A stretch of 64,000 bases of DNA. Origin: Bacteroidota bacterium. Its GTDB lineage: Bacteria; Bacteroidota; Rhodothermia; Balneolales; HLUCCA01. The position numbers were made by a program, and so were the translations under genes. The stretch lies in contig JAFIEZ010000019.1 of assembly GCA_020832235.1 (NCBI GenBank), positions 59,246 through 123,245 on the forward strand. The letters run 5' to 3'. Each line of letters begins with the position of its first letter. The stretch's first letter is position 1. Of the stretch, positions 44,011 through 52,973 are shown in pieces. Below the pieces are notes generated by a model that worked only from the letters and a program-made list of their open reading frames with translations, had not been told where the DNA came from and ran no database searches.

Positions 44011-44957
44011 GGCTTCCCCTCCTCTTCCTGAAGTTTTTCTAATTTTAAAGAAAGAACCGAAAACAACGTCATATTTGCTACTTTGTTCAAGGCACTGTAA
44101 ACGAGCAGCATTCCTGCAACCTCCGCCGGATTTACGCCTATCACGCGAGACAATTCAATACCTGCCAGTGCAAACACGAGGTCTTTGCTCGGGAAAAATG
44201 GCAACCTGTTTATAACTATGTACATGGCAACGAACGTAAGCCATACTTGAAGAGGAGCACCGGGCATAGCCAGGGCCCACATGGCTACCAGTCCGGCGTG
44301 ATGAAATACAAACCGTACCAGATAAATCATAAATATGCGTAATGCCTTACCGAGCGGTAAGGCAAACAGGTGCCTTCGAAACTGAATACCTACCCCTATC
44401 AATACAACGGCAATGAGTACCCCTAGCGCAATGAAAAACCAATCAACATTCTCGAACCAGTCGGAAAGGACAATAGCATCGGTAAATACAAGAAGCCCTA
44501 CCAGCGTAAATGCCACAAAATACGATACTAAAGCCGACAGAATATTGCTGTCGCGTATATTTCTCATAACCACTTTACCGGGAAGATTCAGCTTTTTCTT
44601 GGCCCATAGATACAGATAAAATTCGCCAGAATACCCTACTACCTCGTTATTGTAGATCCGCTTATTTAAAAAAGCTCGAAAACCCAGCCACCTTCGAAAC
44701 TGCCAAACTTGGCGATAAATAAATACTTCTGCGAATGGAAGAGAAAGGTAGAGCAAGAAAAAAATAAGATAAAAACCCGGATGACGCGGCAATGACCTCA
44801 GAACTTCGGTCCATCCTATTCGTGATAAATTCCAGGCAATTATGCCTAATATTAGCAGTATAACAAAGCGTTTCATCCATCTGCCTAAATTTCGGCCAAA
44901 CCAGGATGAACGGAACGCATTCCACCGTACTATAAGTTGTTCTTTATTCAATATCAC
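44007..44957 (-). CDS. integral membrane protein, unknown
   Basis: The protein has 316 residues from a GTG at 44957 and about seven hydrophobic segments (near residues 30-46, 60-80, 130-155, 170-190, 205-225, 235-255 and 280-300). It resembles the UPF0104/lysylphosphatidylglycerol synthase-type membrane domain only in general layout, so I leave the family open. An internal start at Met28 is also possible. It ends on the opposite strand with its TAA overlapping the TAG of the CDP-glycerol gene, and starts 103 bp from the CrtC-like gene that runs the other way. Confidence 0.75.
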   Translation of the reverse strand: MILNKEQLIVRWNAFRSSWFGRNLGRWMKRFVILLILGIIAWNLSRIGWTEVLRSLPRHPGFYLIFFLLYLSLPFAEVFIYRQVWQFRRWLGFRAFLNKRIYNNEVVGYSGEFYLYLWAKKKLNLPGKVVMRNIRDSNILSALVSYFVAFTLVGLLVFTDAIVLSDWFENVDWFFIALGVLIAVVLIGVGIQFRRHLFALPLGKALRIFMIYLVRFVFHHAGLVAMWALAMPGAPLQVWLTFVAMYIVINRLPFFPSKDLVFALAGIELSRVIGVNPAEVAGMLLVYSALNKVANMTLFSVLSLKLEKLQEEEGKP

Positions 44958-45060
44958 GTGTTATATATTCTCACGGCAAGCGCAAAAAGCAATTTACTGT
45001 GTGACCAATCGTTCTAAGTTACAGTTTATTACACTATTGATTACTCAAATTTCGCACCAG

Positions 45061-46125
45061 ATGACATTACGGCTGATTGGTTTAGTACTGTTTACCCTAT
45101 CCCTGAATTATTCAGTGCTGGCACAGATTGCAAATCCCACGGGAAAATTAGAACGAACCCAGCCCGATGATATCTGGCCCCGCACAATGTCGGGTTCGCA
45201 GTTTAACGAGTTCTGGAATTATCAGATTTACCTAAACGATGGGATCACACTGCACATCGTATTTTCGGTGAATAATTTTGGGAGTTTTCGTGCACCGGTA
45301 AGCGGTGTCAGAGTAACGGCATTCGGACTTTCTGACAACACATACAACCTGTCCCGAGAGTACAATCTAGACTGGCTCGTACTCGACAAAGAAACATATA
45401 CGTTCAGAAACCGGGCAGAGCGCGATCTTTACTTTACCGGGCGATTACCAGACGCGCACCGTCTTTTCATAGACACACGCAAAGACGGCATAGATTACCT
45501 TATTGATCTTGAATTCACCGATATACAACCCGGACATCGCTGGGGAGATGGTCTCTATACCATAAATAGTGAGGCTGTTGGCATTGTAACGCATATACCA
45601 TACGCAAGGGTAAGAGGAAATGTGGAAATTAATGGTCATGGCGGGAAGGTCGAGGGTACCGCCTATATGGATCAAACCTGGCAAACACAGTCTATGACCC
45701 GCTTGGTCCACAGCGGGTATCGTATCGTGTACCACGGTGGGCCGGAGAATTGGAGCATCATCAATTTTATGCTGCCTTCCGATCGCGACGACAGACGCAC
45801 TATAGGTCACCGCATTCACCGAGACGACTCTGGAGTTCACCTCACCGGTATCCGTCGTATCATTGACAAAACAAGAAGCAGAGCATTTGGCAAGCAACTT
45901 GCTCAAAACCTGACGCTCGAGCTGGAAGATGGTAAGACTATGAACATCAACCGATCCAGAGACCATGAATCGTACTCCATTCTAAGCGAACTCCCGTGGA
46001 TTGCCCGGCGAGCAGCCCGCACCTTTTTCGGAGGTGAAATAATTGATTTCAGAGGTGAAGCATATTGTCGGATTGAGGGTGAATTACCAAAAACTGCACA
46101 TTTCAACTACTTCATCATCGATTAA
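45061..46125 (+). CDS. secreted CrtC/AttH lipocalin-like protein
   Basis: From the ATG at 45061 the protein has 354 residues with a signal peptide (residues 1-21, ending SVLAQ). A longer frame from 44842 overlaps the divergent membrane gene and is rejected. The core GHGGKVEGTAYMDQTWQTQ matches the region of hydroxyneurosporene synthase (CrtC) and AttH proteins, which have two lipocalin-like domains. CrtC hydrates carotenoids, but many relatives only bind lipids. The signal peptide places this one in the envelope, unlike a typical CrtC. Its stop overlaps the start of the photolyase gene (TAATG), implying coupled translation. Confidence 0.75.
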   Translation: MTLRLIGLVLFTLSLNYSVLAQIANPTGKLERTQPDDIWPRTMSGSQFNEFWNYQIYLNDGITLHIVFSVNNFGSFRAPVSGVRVTAFGLSDNTYNLSREYNLDWLVLDKETYTFRNRAERDLYFTGRLPDAHRLFIDTRKDGIDYLIDLEFTDIQPGHRWGDGLYTINSEAVGIVTHIPYARVRGNVEINGHGGKVEGTAYMDQTWQTQSMTRLVHSGYRIVYHGGPENWSIINFMLPSDRDDRRTIGHRIHRDDSGVHLTGIRRIIDKTRSRAFGKQLAQNLTLELEDGKTMNINRSRDHESYSILSELPWIARRAARTFFGGEIIDFRGEAYCRIEGELPKTAHFNYFIID

Positions 46126-47594
46126 TGAAAAAAGTCAATTCCCTGAGAAAGTTTCCGCGCAATAACCATCCAATTAACGAAGACGGCGATTATGTACTAT
46201 ACTGGATGTCGATTAACCGGCGCCTGCAGTATAACTACGCCCTGGAACTGGCAGTGGGCTATGCCAATAAGTTAGACAAACCGCTGCTTATCTATGAAGG
46301 GCTGAGCTGTGATATCCCCTGGGCATGCGATCGCTTCCATCAGTTTTTGATAGAGGGCATGGCTGAGACGGATACATTTTGTCGTGACAATGGAATATCA
46401 TACTACAGTTACATCGAAAAAGAACCCGAAGAAGGAGCCGGCTTAGTTGAATCACTGGCTAAGAATGCTTGTGTAATTATTGCCGATGAATACCCGGTTT
46501 ACATCATACGGCCATATAACAGACTGATGGCACGAAAGGTTAACGTGCCCTACATAACAGTTGATTCAAACGGGATTATTCCGTTGAACCTCACAGAAAA
46601 AGCCCCCTATTCTGCGTATATTTTCCGCAAAATTATGCAGAAACATTTTCTGAACTGCTTTCAGAATGGTCCAGCTGAAAATCCGCTTGACGATCTGCAA
46701 AATCGAAGCGGGGTGAGCCTGTCTGAAAAACACCTTAAACAATGGCCAGATGCGGCGCCCTTATATGAAGATATTCCAGCAACAGTTGCATCACTTCATA
46801 TCAATCATCAGGTAAAATCTCTGGCCATGAAAGGAACCCGTGCGTATGCCTTGCAACAGATGAACCAGTTTCTTGAGAATAAGCTGAATGACTACCACGA
46901 AAAACGAAATGATCCAGACGAAGGAGCAGCCAGCGGATTGAGTCCATGGCTGCATTACGGAAAAATATCGGAGTATGAAGTGGTTCTGGCTGCATTACGG
47001 CGACAACCACGAGACTGGTCATACGATGACATCACATTTAATAAGGGACAGCGAGACGGATTCTTTAACGGGAATCCGAATGTTGAGGCTTTTCTGGATG
47101 AACTCATCACCTGGCGGGAAGTAGGATTTCATTTTTGCCACCATGTGCATAACTATGATAAGTACGAAAGTCTGCCCGACTGGGCGCTACAAACACTGGA
47201 GGAGCACAGCATGGATGAGCGCCAATACGTCTATTCATTTGAAGAGCTGGAGAACGCGCAGACGCATGACCCGATTTGGAATGCAGCTCAGAGACAGCTG
47301 GTGCGTGATGGCATTATTCAAAACTATTTGAGAATGCTCTGGGGTAAAAAAGTACTAGAGTGGACTCCCGACCCGCGCACAGCTCTGGAATACCTTATTG
47401 AACTCAATAACAAATACGCTATTGACGGGCGCGACCCTAACAGCTATTCCGGCATTTTCTGGATTTTCGGCAGATTCGACCGCGCCTGGGGTCCGGAACG
47501 ACCTATATACGGAAAGGTACGATACATGACCAGCGACAGTACCGCAAAAAAAATCAAACTGAAAAGCTATTTGCGTGAATACGCATCTTCCTGA
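46125..47594 (+). CDS. phr: class II CPD photolyase
   Basis: This 489-residue flavoprotein repairs cyclobutane pyrimidine dimers using light. It has the class II pattern: YWMSINRRLQYNYALELA at the N-terminus, SGLSPWLHYGKIS, DELITWREVGFHFCHH, and the C-terminal FDRAWGPERPIYGKVRYM. There is no FeS cluster. Class II and FeS-BCP photolyases repair different lesions, so this window encodes two complementary repair enzymes. The ATG shares one base with the stop of the CrtC-like gene. A 143-bp spacer separates it from the PspC gene. Confidence 0.95.
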   Translation: MKKVNSLRKFPRNNHPINEDGDYVLYWMSINRRLQYNYALELAVGYANKLDKPLLIYEGLSCDIPWACDRFHQFLIEGMAETDTFCRDNGISYYSYIEKEPEEGAGLVESLAKNACVIIADEYPVYIIRPYNRLMARKVNVPYITVDSNGIIPLNLTEKAPYSAYIFRKIMQKHFLNCFQNGPAENPLDDLQNRSGVSLSEKHLKQWPDAAPLYEDIPATVASLHINHQVKSLAMKGTRAYALQQMNQFLENKLNDYHEKRNDPDEGAASGLSPWLHYGKISEYEVVLAALRRQPRDWSYDDITFNKGQRDGFFNGNPNVEAFLDELITWREVGFHFCHHVHNYDKYESLPDWALQTLEEHSMDERQYVYSFEELENAQTHDPIWNAAQRQLVRDGIIQNYLRMLWGKKVLEWTPDPRTALEYLIELNNKYAIDGRDPNSYSGIFWIFGRFDRAWGPERPIYGKVRYMTSDSTAKKIKLKSYLREYASS

Positions 47595-47724
47595 TACATT
47601 GGTAACATAACGTCAGCAAAATCGTACGCTACTACAGATATTAGATTACCGCTCCGCATTTGATGGCAACATCATTCAGCGTTTATGCGTAGTTAACAAT
47701 AAGTAGCACAGTAATTTTTATTAA

Positions 47725-47730
47725 AAGGAG
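47725..47730 (+). promoter_or_regulatory. strong Shine-Dalgarno sequence before the PspC gene
   Basis: AAGGAG lies 7 bases before the ATG at 47738. Most genes in this window lack such a site, so this one should be translated by classical anti-SD pairing and perhaps highly. Confidence 0.7.
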
Positions 47731-47737
47731 AAAGCCT

Positions 47738-47920
47738 ATGACACGTCTTGTTAGATCCAGCTTCGATAAAATGCTATTCGGAGTTTGCGGCGGTCTTGCC
47801 CAGCGATTTGGGATAGATTCTACTATCGTTCGTGTAATATTTGTGATTGGTGCCATTTTTGGTATAGGTTCATTTGTATTGATCTACATTGTATTGGCAT
47901 TTGTTATGCCAAGAGGCTGA
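47738..47920 (+). CDS. PspC domain protein
   Basis: This 60-residue protein is a single PspC domain: SSFDKMLFGVCGGLAQRFGI followed by a hydrophobic helix of about 25 residues ending in VLAFVMPRG. PspC proteins are small inner membrane proteins of phage-shock/envelope stress systems. No PspA or PspB gene is nearby. A strong Shine-Dalgarno sequence lies 7 bp upstream, and a double FKBP lipoprotein gene follows after 53 bp. Confidence 0.92.
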   Translation: MTRLVRSSFDKMLFGVCGGLAQRFGIDSTIVRVIFVIGAIFGIGSFVLIYIVLAFVMPRG

Positions 47921-47973
47921 TTAGAGGTTTTAAATGCGTATTTTTGTGTGCCAAAAAACCTTGAAAATAGTTT

Positions 47974-48819
47974 ATGACAAAAAATAGCCTCCTCGTCGGT
48001 GTTGTGTTTTTCCTTATGATGTCGGCGTGCGATCGTACTGAACAGTCCTCGGCCGGAGAGATTACCTATACACCGGCCCTGCCTGTAGATACCGTACTTT
48101 ACAGCGGTCTTACAATCAGAGATATTGAGTTAGGCATCGGTGCCCCAATTGACTCAGGTGACTACTTTAGTACTCACTACACCGGGTATCTTTCAAACGG
48201 AGAAATATTTGATTCCAGCTTCGACCGCGGTATGCCAATTACCTTTCAACTCGGCGTAGGTCAGGTATTACCTGCCTGGGAACAAGGTGTTCCCGGAATG
48301 AGAAGCGGAGGGAAACGTATCATTATAGCACCGCCGGAGTTGGCATACGGCTCTACAGGAATCCCCGATATCATTCCACCTAATGATACGCTGCGCTTTG
48401 AGGTTGAACTAATATCTATACATCGTATTCCTCCAATGTGGGAAATGCACGACGATGAAATCCGCAGAACCAGTTCCGAAATACAGTATGTCGTTCATCA
48501 GCGTGGGTCGGGTGAAAAGCCACGCATCGGACAAAGAGTAGTAGTACACTATACCGGATATCTGCCAGACGGTCGCGTTTTTGACAGCTCATATTTGCGT
48601 GAAGATGCATTCAATTTTCAAGTCGGTATCGGTCAAGTTATTGATGGGTGGGACCAGGTCATCAGCGACATGAGACCCGGAGAAAAAAGGTCGGTAGTAA
48701 TCCCGGCAGAACTCGCATACGGGAGTGAGGGTGCTGGTGGGATAATACCTGCAGACACGCCACTTCGATTTGACATTGAATTCCTTGAGATTATGCCTGC
48801 CCGCAGCCAGACGGAGTGA
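47974..48819 (+). CDS. lipoprotein with two FKBP-type peptidylprolyl isomerase domains
   Basis: The 281-residue protein begins with a lipobox MMSAC (acylated Cys19). Two FKBP domains follow, about residues 45-155 and 160-275. Each shows YTGYLxxGxxFDSS, a FQxGxGQV segment and the ELAYGS loop, so both keep the isomerase core. It is expected to help fold proteins in the periplasm, attached to a membrane. The tandem arrangement is more unusual than the single FKBP lipoprotein. It follows the PspC gene. Confidence 0.92.
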   Translation: MTKNSLLVGVVFFLMMSACDRTEQSSAGEITYTPALPVDTVLYSGLTIRDIELGIGAPIDSGDYFSTHYTGYLSNGEIFDSSFDRGMPITFQLGVGQVLPAWEQGVPGMRSGGKRIIIAPPELAYGSTGIPDIIPPNDTLRFEVELISIHRIPPMWEMHDDEIRRTSSEIQYVVHQRGSGEKPRIGQRVVVHYTGYLPDGRVFDSSYLREDAFNFQVGIGQVIDGWDQVISDMRPGEKRSVVIPAELAYGSEGAGGIIPADTPLRFDIEFLEIMPARSQTE

Positions 48820-48923
48820 GTAAACCAGATGATTGGTGAAGACATTAGCTTTTAAAAAAATATCCGTAGGAGTCACCTTATATTGCACAAATAGTCGACT
48901 CTCACGCAAAAGATCCATCATTT

Positions 48924-49856
48924 ATGAATACGATTAGAATTAAGCAGGTTGATGCATTTACCTTAAAACCATTTACGGGAAACCCAGCAGGTGTAGTTCT
49001 GGATGCCGATCATCTGAGTACTGAAGAAATGCAGAAAATCGCCAATGAGATGAATCTGGCAGAAACCGTGTTCGTACTAAAGCCTCAAAACCCGGAAGAA
49101 GCAGATGCTCGTTTACGTTGGTTTACACCAACCCAGGAAGTAGATTTATGTGGTCACGCCACAATCGCTGCGTTTCATGCGATGGCCGAAACAGGTAAGT
49201 TCGACCTCGAAGTAGACGAGAACCAGTCTTTTCTTGTGGAGACAAGGTCCGGAATTCTTACCGTTGATGTAGAGTGGAAAAACATGCTACCATACATTAA
49301 GTTCAGTCTGCCGGTGGCGGAGTTTTTTCCTTTTCCTGACGATATTGCAGTTTTGTGTGGAGCATTGGGGTTATCACAAATTGAACTAAGCAAAAACGCT
49401 AAACCTCAAATTACCCGAGAAGGATACTGCTTTGTACCGGTAAGAGATGCTGATAGTCTTATGAGTCTAGACCCTAACATGGAACTACTAAAAAAAATGT
49501 ATGAGCGCCATGAAATAACGGCATTTGCTGTAGTTACAACTGACACCGGTGAGAAGAACATGGATTGGCATATGCGCTTTTTTGCACCGGCTTTGGGCGT
49601 AAACGAGGATCATGTTACGGGCTCAGCTCACGGTCCTATGGCAGTATACCTTCTATATAATGGCCTGTTAGACGACGACAAAAAATACTTCTCTTTCACA
49701 GCTACTCAAGGTCAGTCAACCGGCAGACCGGGGACGATAACTATAAACATGACCGTAAGCGATGGCGTAGCCGATGAAGTACTCATCGCCGGACAGGCTG
49801 TTACGGTAATGGATGGAACCATGATTATGAGTACACAAATTCCGGGCAAACTCTAA
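48924..49856 (+). CDS. PhzF family isomerase/epimerase
   Basis: This 310-residue protein has the PhzF two-lobe fold marks: QVDAFTLKPFTGNPAGVVL at the N-terminus, Glu47 in NLAETVFV, DLCGHATIAA (Gly77-His78) and the second-lobe counterpart VTGSAHGPMA. PhzF-type proteins isomerise or epimerise small molecules. No phenazine genes are present, so it is one of the many PhzF-like proteins of unknown substrate. It has no signal peptide. Confidence 0.88.
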   Translation: MNTIRIKQVDAFTLKPFTGNPAGVVLDADHLSTEEMQKIANEMNLAETVFVLKPQNPEEADARLRWFTPTQEVDLCGHATIAAFHAMAETGKFDLEVDENQSFLVETRSGILTVDVEWKNMLPYIKFSLPVAEFFPFPDDIAVLCGALGLSQIELSKNAKPQITREGYCFVPVRDADSLMSLDPNMELLKKMYERHEITAFAVVTTDTGEKNMDWHMRFFAPALGVNEDHVTGSAHGPMAVYLLYNGLLDDDKKYFSFTATQGQSTGRPGTITINMTVSDGVADEVLIAGQAVTVMDGTMIMSTQIPGKL

Positions 49857-49912
49857 TTTGAAGTGGATAAACGAATGAGGGTCAGGCGATGTAGCAGAAA
49901 TACGTGGCACGG

Positions 49913-49948
49913 CCATAACCGTAACCATAACCATAACCATAACCATAA
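49913..49948. repeat. six tandem copies of a hexanucleotide (ccataa)
   Basis: Six consecutive 6-mers read ccataa except the second, ccgtaa. The array lies between the PhzF stop (49856) and the TetR stop (50001), which face each other. It resembles a telomere-type simple repeat but is only 36 bp long and may vary by slippage. Confidence 0.75.
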
Positions 49949-50000
49949 CCAAATATATAATCAGCTTTACTGAATCAAATAGGCGTTTAAGCCACAAATC

Positions 50001-50705
50001 TTACGGGTTGGTTTTTAAGGCTTTCTTAACCATAAGCAAGAGTTCACTGATAAGCGTTTCTGCTTCTTCATAAGGGTCTGAAGGGGTGTCTTTTGAAGCA
50101 AAGGCACCCGTTAACCTGGAAAAAACCGACTTTTTCTCCTCCTTTTCTGCTTGTACCTGTGATTGCGCTGGTAATTCAACAAGATACTCCCTGAGTGTAA
50201 AACTGACCGATTGCAAAAATAAAGCCACAGACTTTGTTCGCAGGGCCGCATCCAGGCTACCAATCAGCTTTTCGGCCTCAACTAACTTTTCAAAAAACTG
50301 AATCTGTTGCTTTTTCCATGCACGAATTTCGAACGTTAATTCAGTACTGCTCTCCAGTAATGTAGCACGGTATAGAAATCGGGCTAATACCGGATTTTCC
50401 TTGGCAAACGCAATATGACGATACTGAATTGCTGCGAAATATCCGTAAAAATCGTCGAAACTTGATCGGTAAACATCTTTTAGAAACAGCAACCGCTCCT
50501 GCTCAGCCTGCTGACGCAGGTACAACCATAAATCTTTCTTGTTCTCGAAGTACTGGTATACACTCCCTTTTGCAATGCCCAACTCTTTGACAATAGACGA
50601 AATACTTGCCGTGTCGTAGTCGTGTAATGAAAACTCAAGCATACTCTGCCTGATAAAATCAGAACGTTTAGCCTCCGGTAAGTTTATAAATGTACGTTTG
50701 GGCAT
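50001..50705 (-). CDS. TetR/AcrR family transcriptional regulator
   Basis: This 234-residue protein has the TetR N-terminal helix-turn-helix: DFIRQSMLEFSLHDYDTAS then IVKELGIAKGSVYQYFENK (about residues 33-57). The C-terminal part is a ligand-binding domain with an acidic, Ser-rich insertion near residue 195. It probably controls itself through the palindrome 134 bp upstream. A thioesterase gene lies directly upstream on the same strand. The inducer is unknown. Confidence 0.9.
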   Translation of the reverse strand: MPKRTFINLPEAKRSDFIRQSMLEFSLHDYDTASISSIVKELGIAKGSVYQYFENKKDLWLYLRQQAEQERLLFLKDVYRSSFDDFYGYFAAIQYRHIAFAKENPVLARFLYRATLLESSTELTFEIRAWKKQQIQFFEKLVEAEKLIGSLDAALRTKSVALFLQSVSFTLREYLVELPAQSQVQAEKEEKKSVFSRLTGAFASKDTPSDPYEEAETLISELLLMVKKALKTNP

Positions 50706-50838
50706 AGTAAATCAACCTCATATTTGGGTACGTGCACCTGGATCTAAATACATCTATACGGAAACCCATTGCTTTGAGATGATAACCGTAAGATTGAATT
50801 TAAAACCTCTATTCAATGAGTTCTTAAACAGAAAGTTT

Positions 50839-50854
50839 ATGACCACTTGGTCAT
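50839..50854. promoter_or_regulatory. probable TetR-family operator palindrome
   Basis: The 16 bases atgaccacttggtcat consist of perfect 7-bp arms (atgacca/tggtcat) around a CT centre. TGACC-type inverted repeats are common sites for TetR-family repressors. It sits 134 bp upstream of the tetR start and 11 bp past the thioesterase stop, in a spacer that should hold the tetR promoter. Confidence 0.7.
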
Positions 50855-50864
50855 TACGAGTATA

Positions 50865-51293
50865 CTATTTCTTTTTAACCACAGCAAGTGTGCATCTGCT
50901 TACGCATACTAGTTTATTGGTCTCTGTGGTGATTCGAATATCCCAAAGCTGGGTTGTAGCTCCCCTGTGAATAGGTGTGGCCGTACCAATAACATATCCG
51001 GAACGTACCGGCCGAACATGGTTCGCATTAATCTCAAGTCCCACAGCCATTTGTGTGTGATAGTCAACATTAAGATACCCCGCAACGGAACATACCGTCT
51101 CGGCTAGCACCACCGATGCCCCTCCATGCAGTATGCCGAAAGGCTGGTGCGTTCGACTATCAACCGGCATCCGGGCCACTACTTCATCCTTAGTAAGCCT
51201 GGCAAACTCAATGCCCAGCACATCCGAGATATTGGGAACAGCTCCATTGAACAGGGCCTCTACGGCTTCTTTAACATTATCATCTATATGCAT
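50865..51293 (-). CDS. PaaI/hotdog-fold acyl-CoA thioesterase
   Basis: This 142-residue protein has the single hotdog fold of the PaaI family. The HGG motif at residues 56-58 is followed by Glu65 in VVLAETVCSVAGYLN, the usual catalytic Glu. The closing IRITTETNKLVCVSRCTLAVV is typical. It may hydrolyse aryl- or acyl-CoA thioesters in the cytoplasm. It is followed by the TetR gene and operator, but the operator lies downstream of this gene, so it may not be under that repressor. Confidence 0.9.
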   Translation of the reverse strand: MHIDDNVKEAVEALFNGAVPNISDVLGIEFARLTKDEVVARMPVDSRTHQPFGILHGGASVVLAETVCSVAGYLNVDYHTQMAVGLEINANHVRPVRSGYVIGTATPIHRGATTQLWDIRITTETNKLVCVSRCTLAVVKKK

Positions 51294-51486
51294 GTTGCCA
51301 TTTATTTAAAGGTTACTGTAAATATATGCATCAAAACGTGAAAGGGCTGGTGCCATAATTGTATTCAACAGATTTATCAGCACAAATTGAGCTAACTTTT
51401 TTTAGACCATGATCACAGTCATTCAACTACGTGCTGACAGCCAGTTAATACCAATATTTTAGACCGTTTAGTAGGACTGCGTTGCA

Positions 51487-52353
51487 TTATGGTTGTCTGC
51501 TTACCCTGTTTACGATATTCATGGGCAAGCTTCTTCCATCGCGGGTTGTAATAGTAAGCCATTCTGAATCAATGTTGTATGTTTTGGGGAAGTACTCTTT
51601 TAGCAGTTCATGCGTTCGCTCCAAAGAATACGCCGGACTGTATGTATTCATTATCAGAAACCCATTTTCCGGATCGAGCAACTTAGACACATGTTGAAGA
51701 AGCTCCGGCAAATGGTCTTCCAGCTTCCAAACCTCCCCTTTGGGACCCCGGCCGAAAGCGGGTGGATCAAGTATTATACCTTGATAGACTGACTCACGCC
51801 TCAGCTCCCTTGCTACAAACTTTACGGCATCCTCTATTATTAATCGAACGTCTGAAAATGTGTTACCCTCAAAGTTCTGACGCGCGCGATTAACTATAGA
51901 CTTACTAGCGTCAACGTGCGTTACATGTGCACCAGCGCTGCGAGCTACTAAACTTGCTGCACCAGTGTACGCAAACAGATTCAAAACACGGGGTTCCTTA
52001 AGTTGTTCAACTTTCCGTGCGATGTACTGCCAATTGTCGAACTGTTCCGGAAACAATCCTATATGCTTAAATGGCGACAGAAAGAGCTGTATTTTAAGGA
52101 TTTTGTCAAAATAACGGACTTCCCAGATATCGGGAATAGCACCTTTCAGTATCCATTGCCCTTTCCCTGTTTCTGGTCCGTCGTAACGGGCGTCGGCAAG
52201 GTTTTTCCAAGCCTGCACCGTCAATGATACGTCATTGACAGCTTGCGATTCAGGCCTGTCTAGTACATAGGGACCAAACCGCTCCAGTTTTCGACCTCGG
52301 CCAAAGTCTATTAACTCATAATCTGACCATGTCGTAACAGGTTGGTGCTGCAT
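51487..52353 (-). CDS. class I SAM-dependent methyltransferase (RlmI-like, without PUA domain)
   Basis: This 288-residue enzyme has a Rossmann methyltransferase core: VLNLFAYTGAASLVARSAGA (SAM loop), VTHVDASKSIVNRARQNF and the catalytic-type ILDPPAFGRG. The pattern matches rRNA cytosine methyltransferases of the RlmI/RlmK group, but the N-terminal PUA domain is missing and the first 100 residues are shorter. A target is not assigned. It is the last gene of a three-gene minus-strand run, 4 bp after the flavin reductase. Confidence 0.85.
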   Translation of the reverse strand: MQHQPVTTWSDYELIDFGRGRKLERFGPYVLDRPESQAVNDVSLTVQAWKNLADARYDGPETGKGQWILKGAIPDIWEVRYFDKILKIQLFLSPFKHIGLFPEQFDNWQYIARKVEQLKEPRVLNLFAYTGAASLVARSAGAHVTHVDASKSIVNRARQNFEGNTFSDVRLIIEDAVKFVARELRRESVYQGIILDPPAFGRGPKGEVWKLEDHLPELLQHVSKLLDPENGFLIMNTYSPAYSLERTHELLKEYFPKTYNIDSEWLTITTRDGRSLPMNIVNRVSRQP

Positions 52354-52357
52354 CCGA

Positions 52358-52969
52358 TTATACTTTGGGTCGATCCAGGTTTATAACTTCACCTATGGTT
52401 GACCATTCCGGACCTGCCAGTTTTGCAACAGGCTTAAGCTTACGAATATCAATCTTATGATCACCTATTAGAGAGTCATCTACATGCATATGAATAACTT
52501 CACCAAAAATGGCATCCGATCCTCCAGACTCCTCACTTATAGTGAGCATTTTGTGCAGTTTACATTCAAATTGTATTGGGCTCTCCTTCACTCGGAAAGG
52601 TTTTACAATACGCGATTTCACGGCCGTTAGTCCAGATATTACAAACTCGTTGGCGCCCTTTTCGTAAAGGCCACTGCATGTATTAGCCTGCTCAGCAATA
52701 TCTTCCGTTACTACATTGATTACGAACTCAGCTGTTTCACGGATATTAATGACGGTATCCTTAAACTCGAGCTTTTTTTTATATCGCACTGGGAAAAAGA
52801 CCAGTAACATCGGGTTGTATGCTGCAACCGTAAAAAATGAAAATGGCGCGAGATTAGGCTCCCCTTGTGCAGAAATACTGGACACCAATGCAATAGGACG
52901 TGGCACAACTGATCCTATAAGGAGCTTGTAGCGCTCCATATTATCTAATTGAAACGGGGAGATTTCCAT
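52358..52969 (-). CDS. flavin reductase family protein (FMN-binding split barrel)
   Basis: This 203-residue protein has the flavin reductase-like split barrel: the start LIGSVVPRPIALVSSIS, the NLAPFSFFTVAAYNPMLLVF strand region that holds FMN, and AEFVINVVTEDIAEQAN. Family members reduce FMN or act as flavin-dependent oxidoreductases; the partner is unknown. It lies 4 bp from the genes on both sides, so it is translated as part of an operon with the amidase lipoprotein and the methyltransferase. Confidence 0.88.
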   Translation of the reverse strand: MEISPFQLDNMERYKLLIGSVVPRPIALVSSISAQGEPNLAPFSFFTVAAYNPMLLVFFPVRYKKKLEFKDTVINIRETAEFVINVVTEDIAEQANTCSGLYEKGANEFVISGLTAVKSRIVKPFRVKESPIQFECKLHKMLTISEESGGSDAIFGEVIHMHVDDSLIGDHKIDIRKLKPVAKLAGPEWSTIGEVINLDRPKV

Positions 52970-52973
52970 GAGA

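Noticed and set aside
44842..45060. Extended N-terminus of the CrtC-like protein
   Set aside because: It would overlap the start of the divergent membrane gene and bury the signal peptide that begins at 45061.
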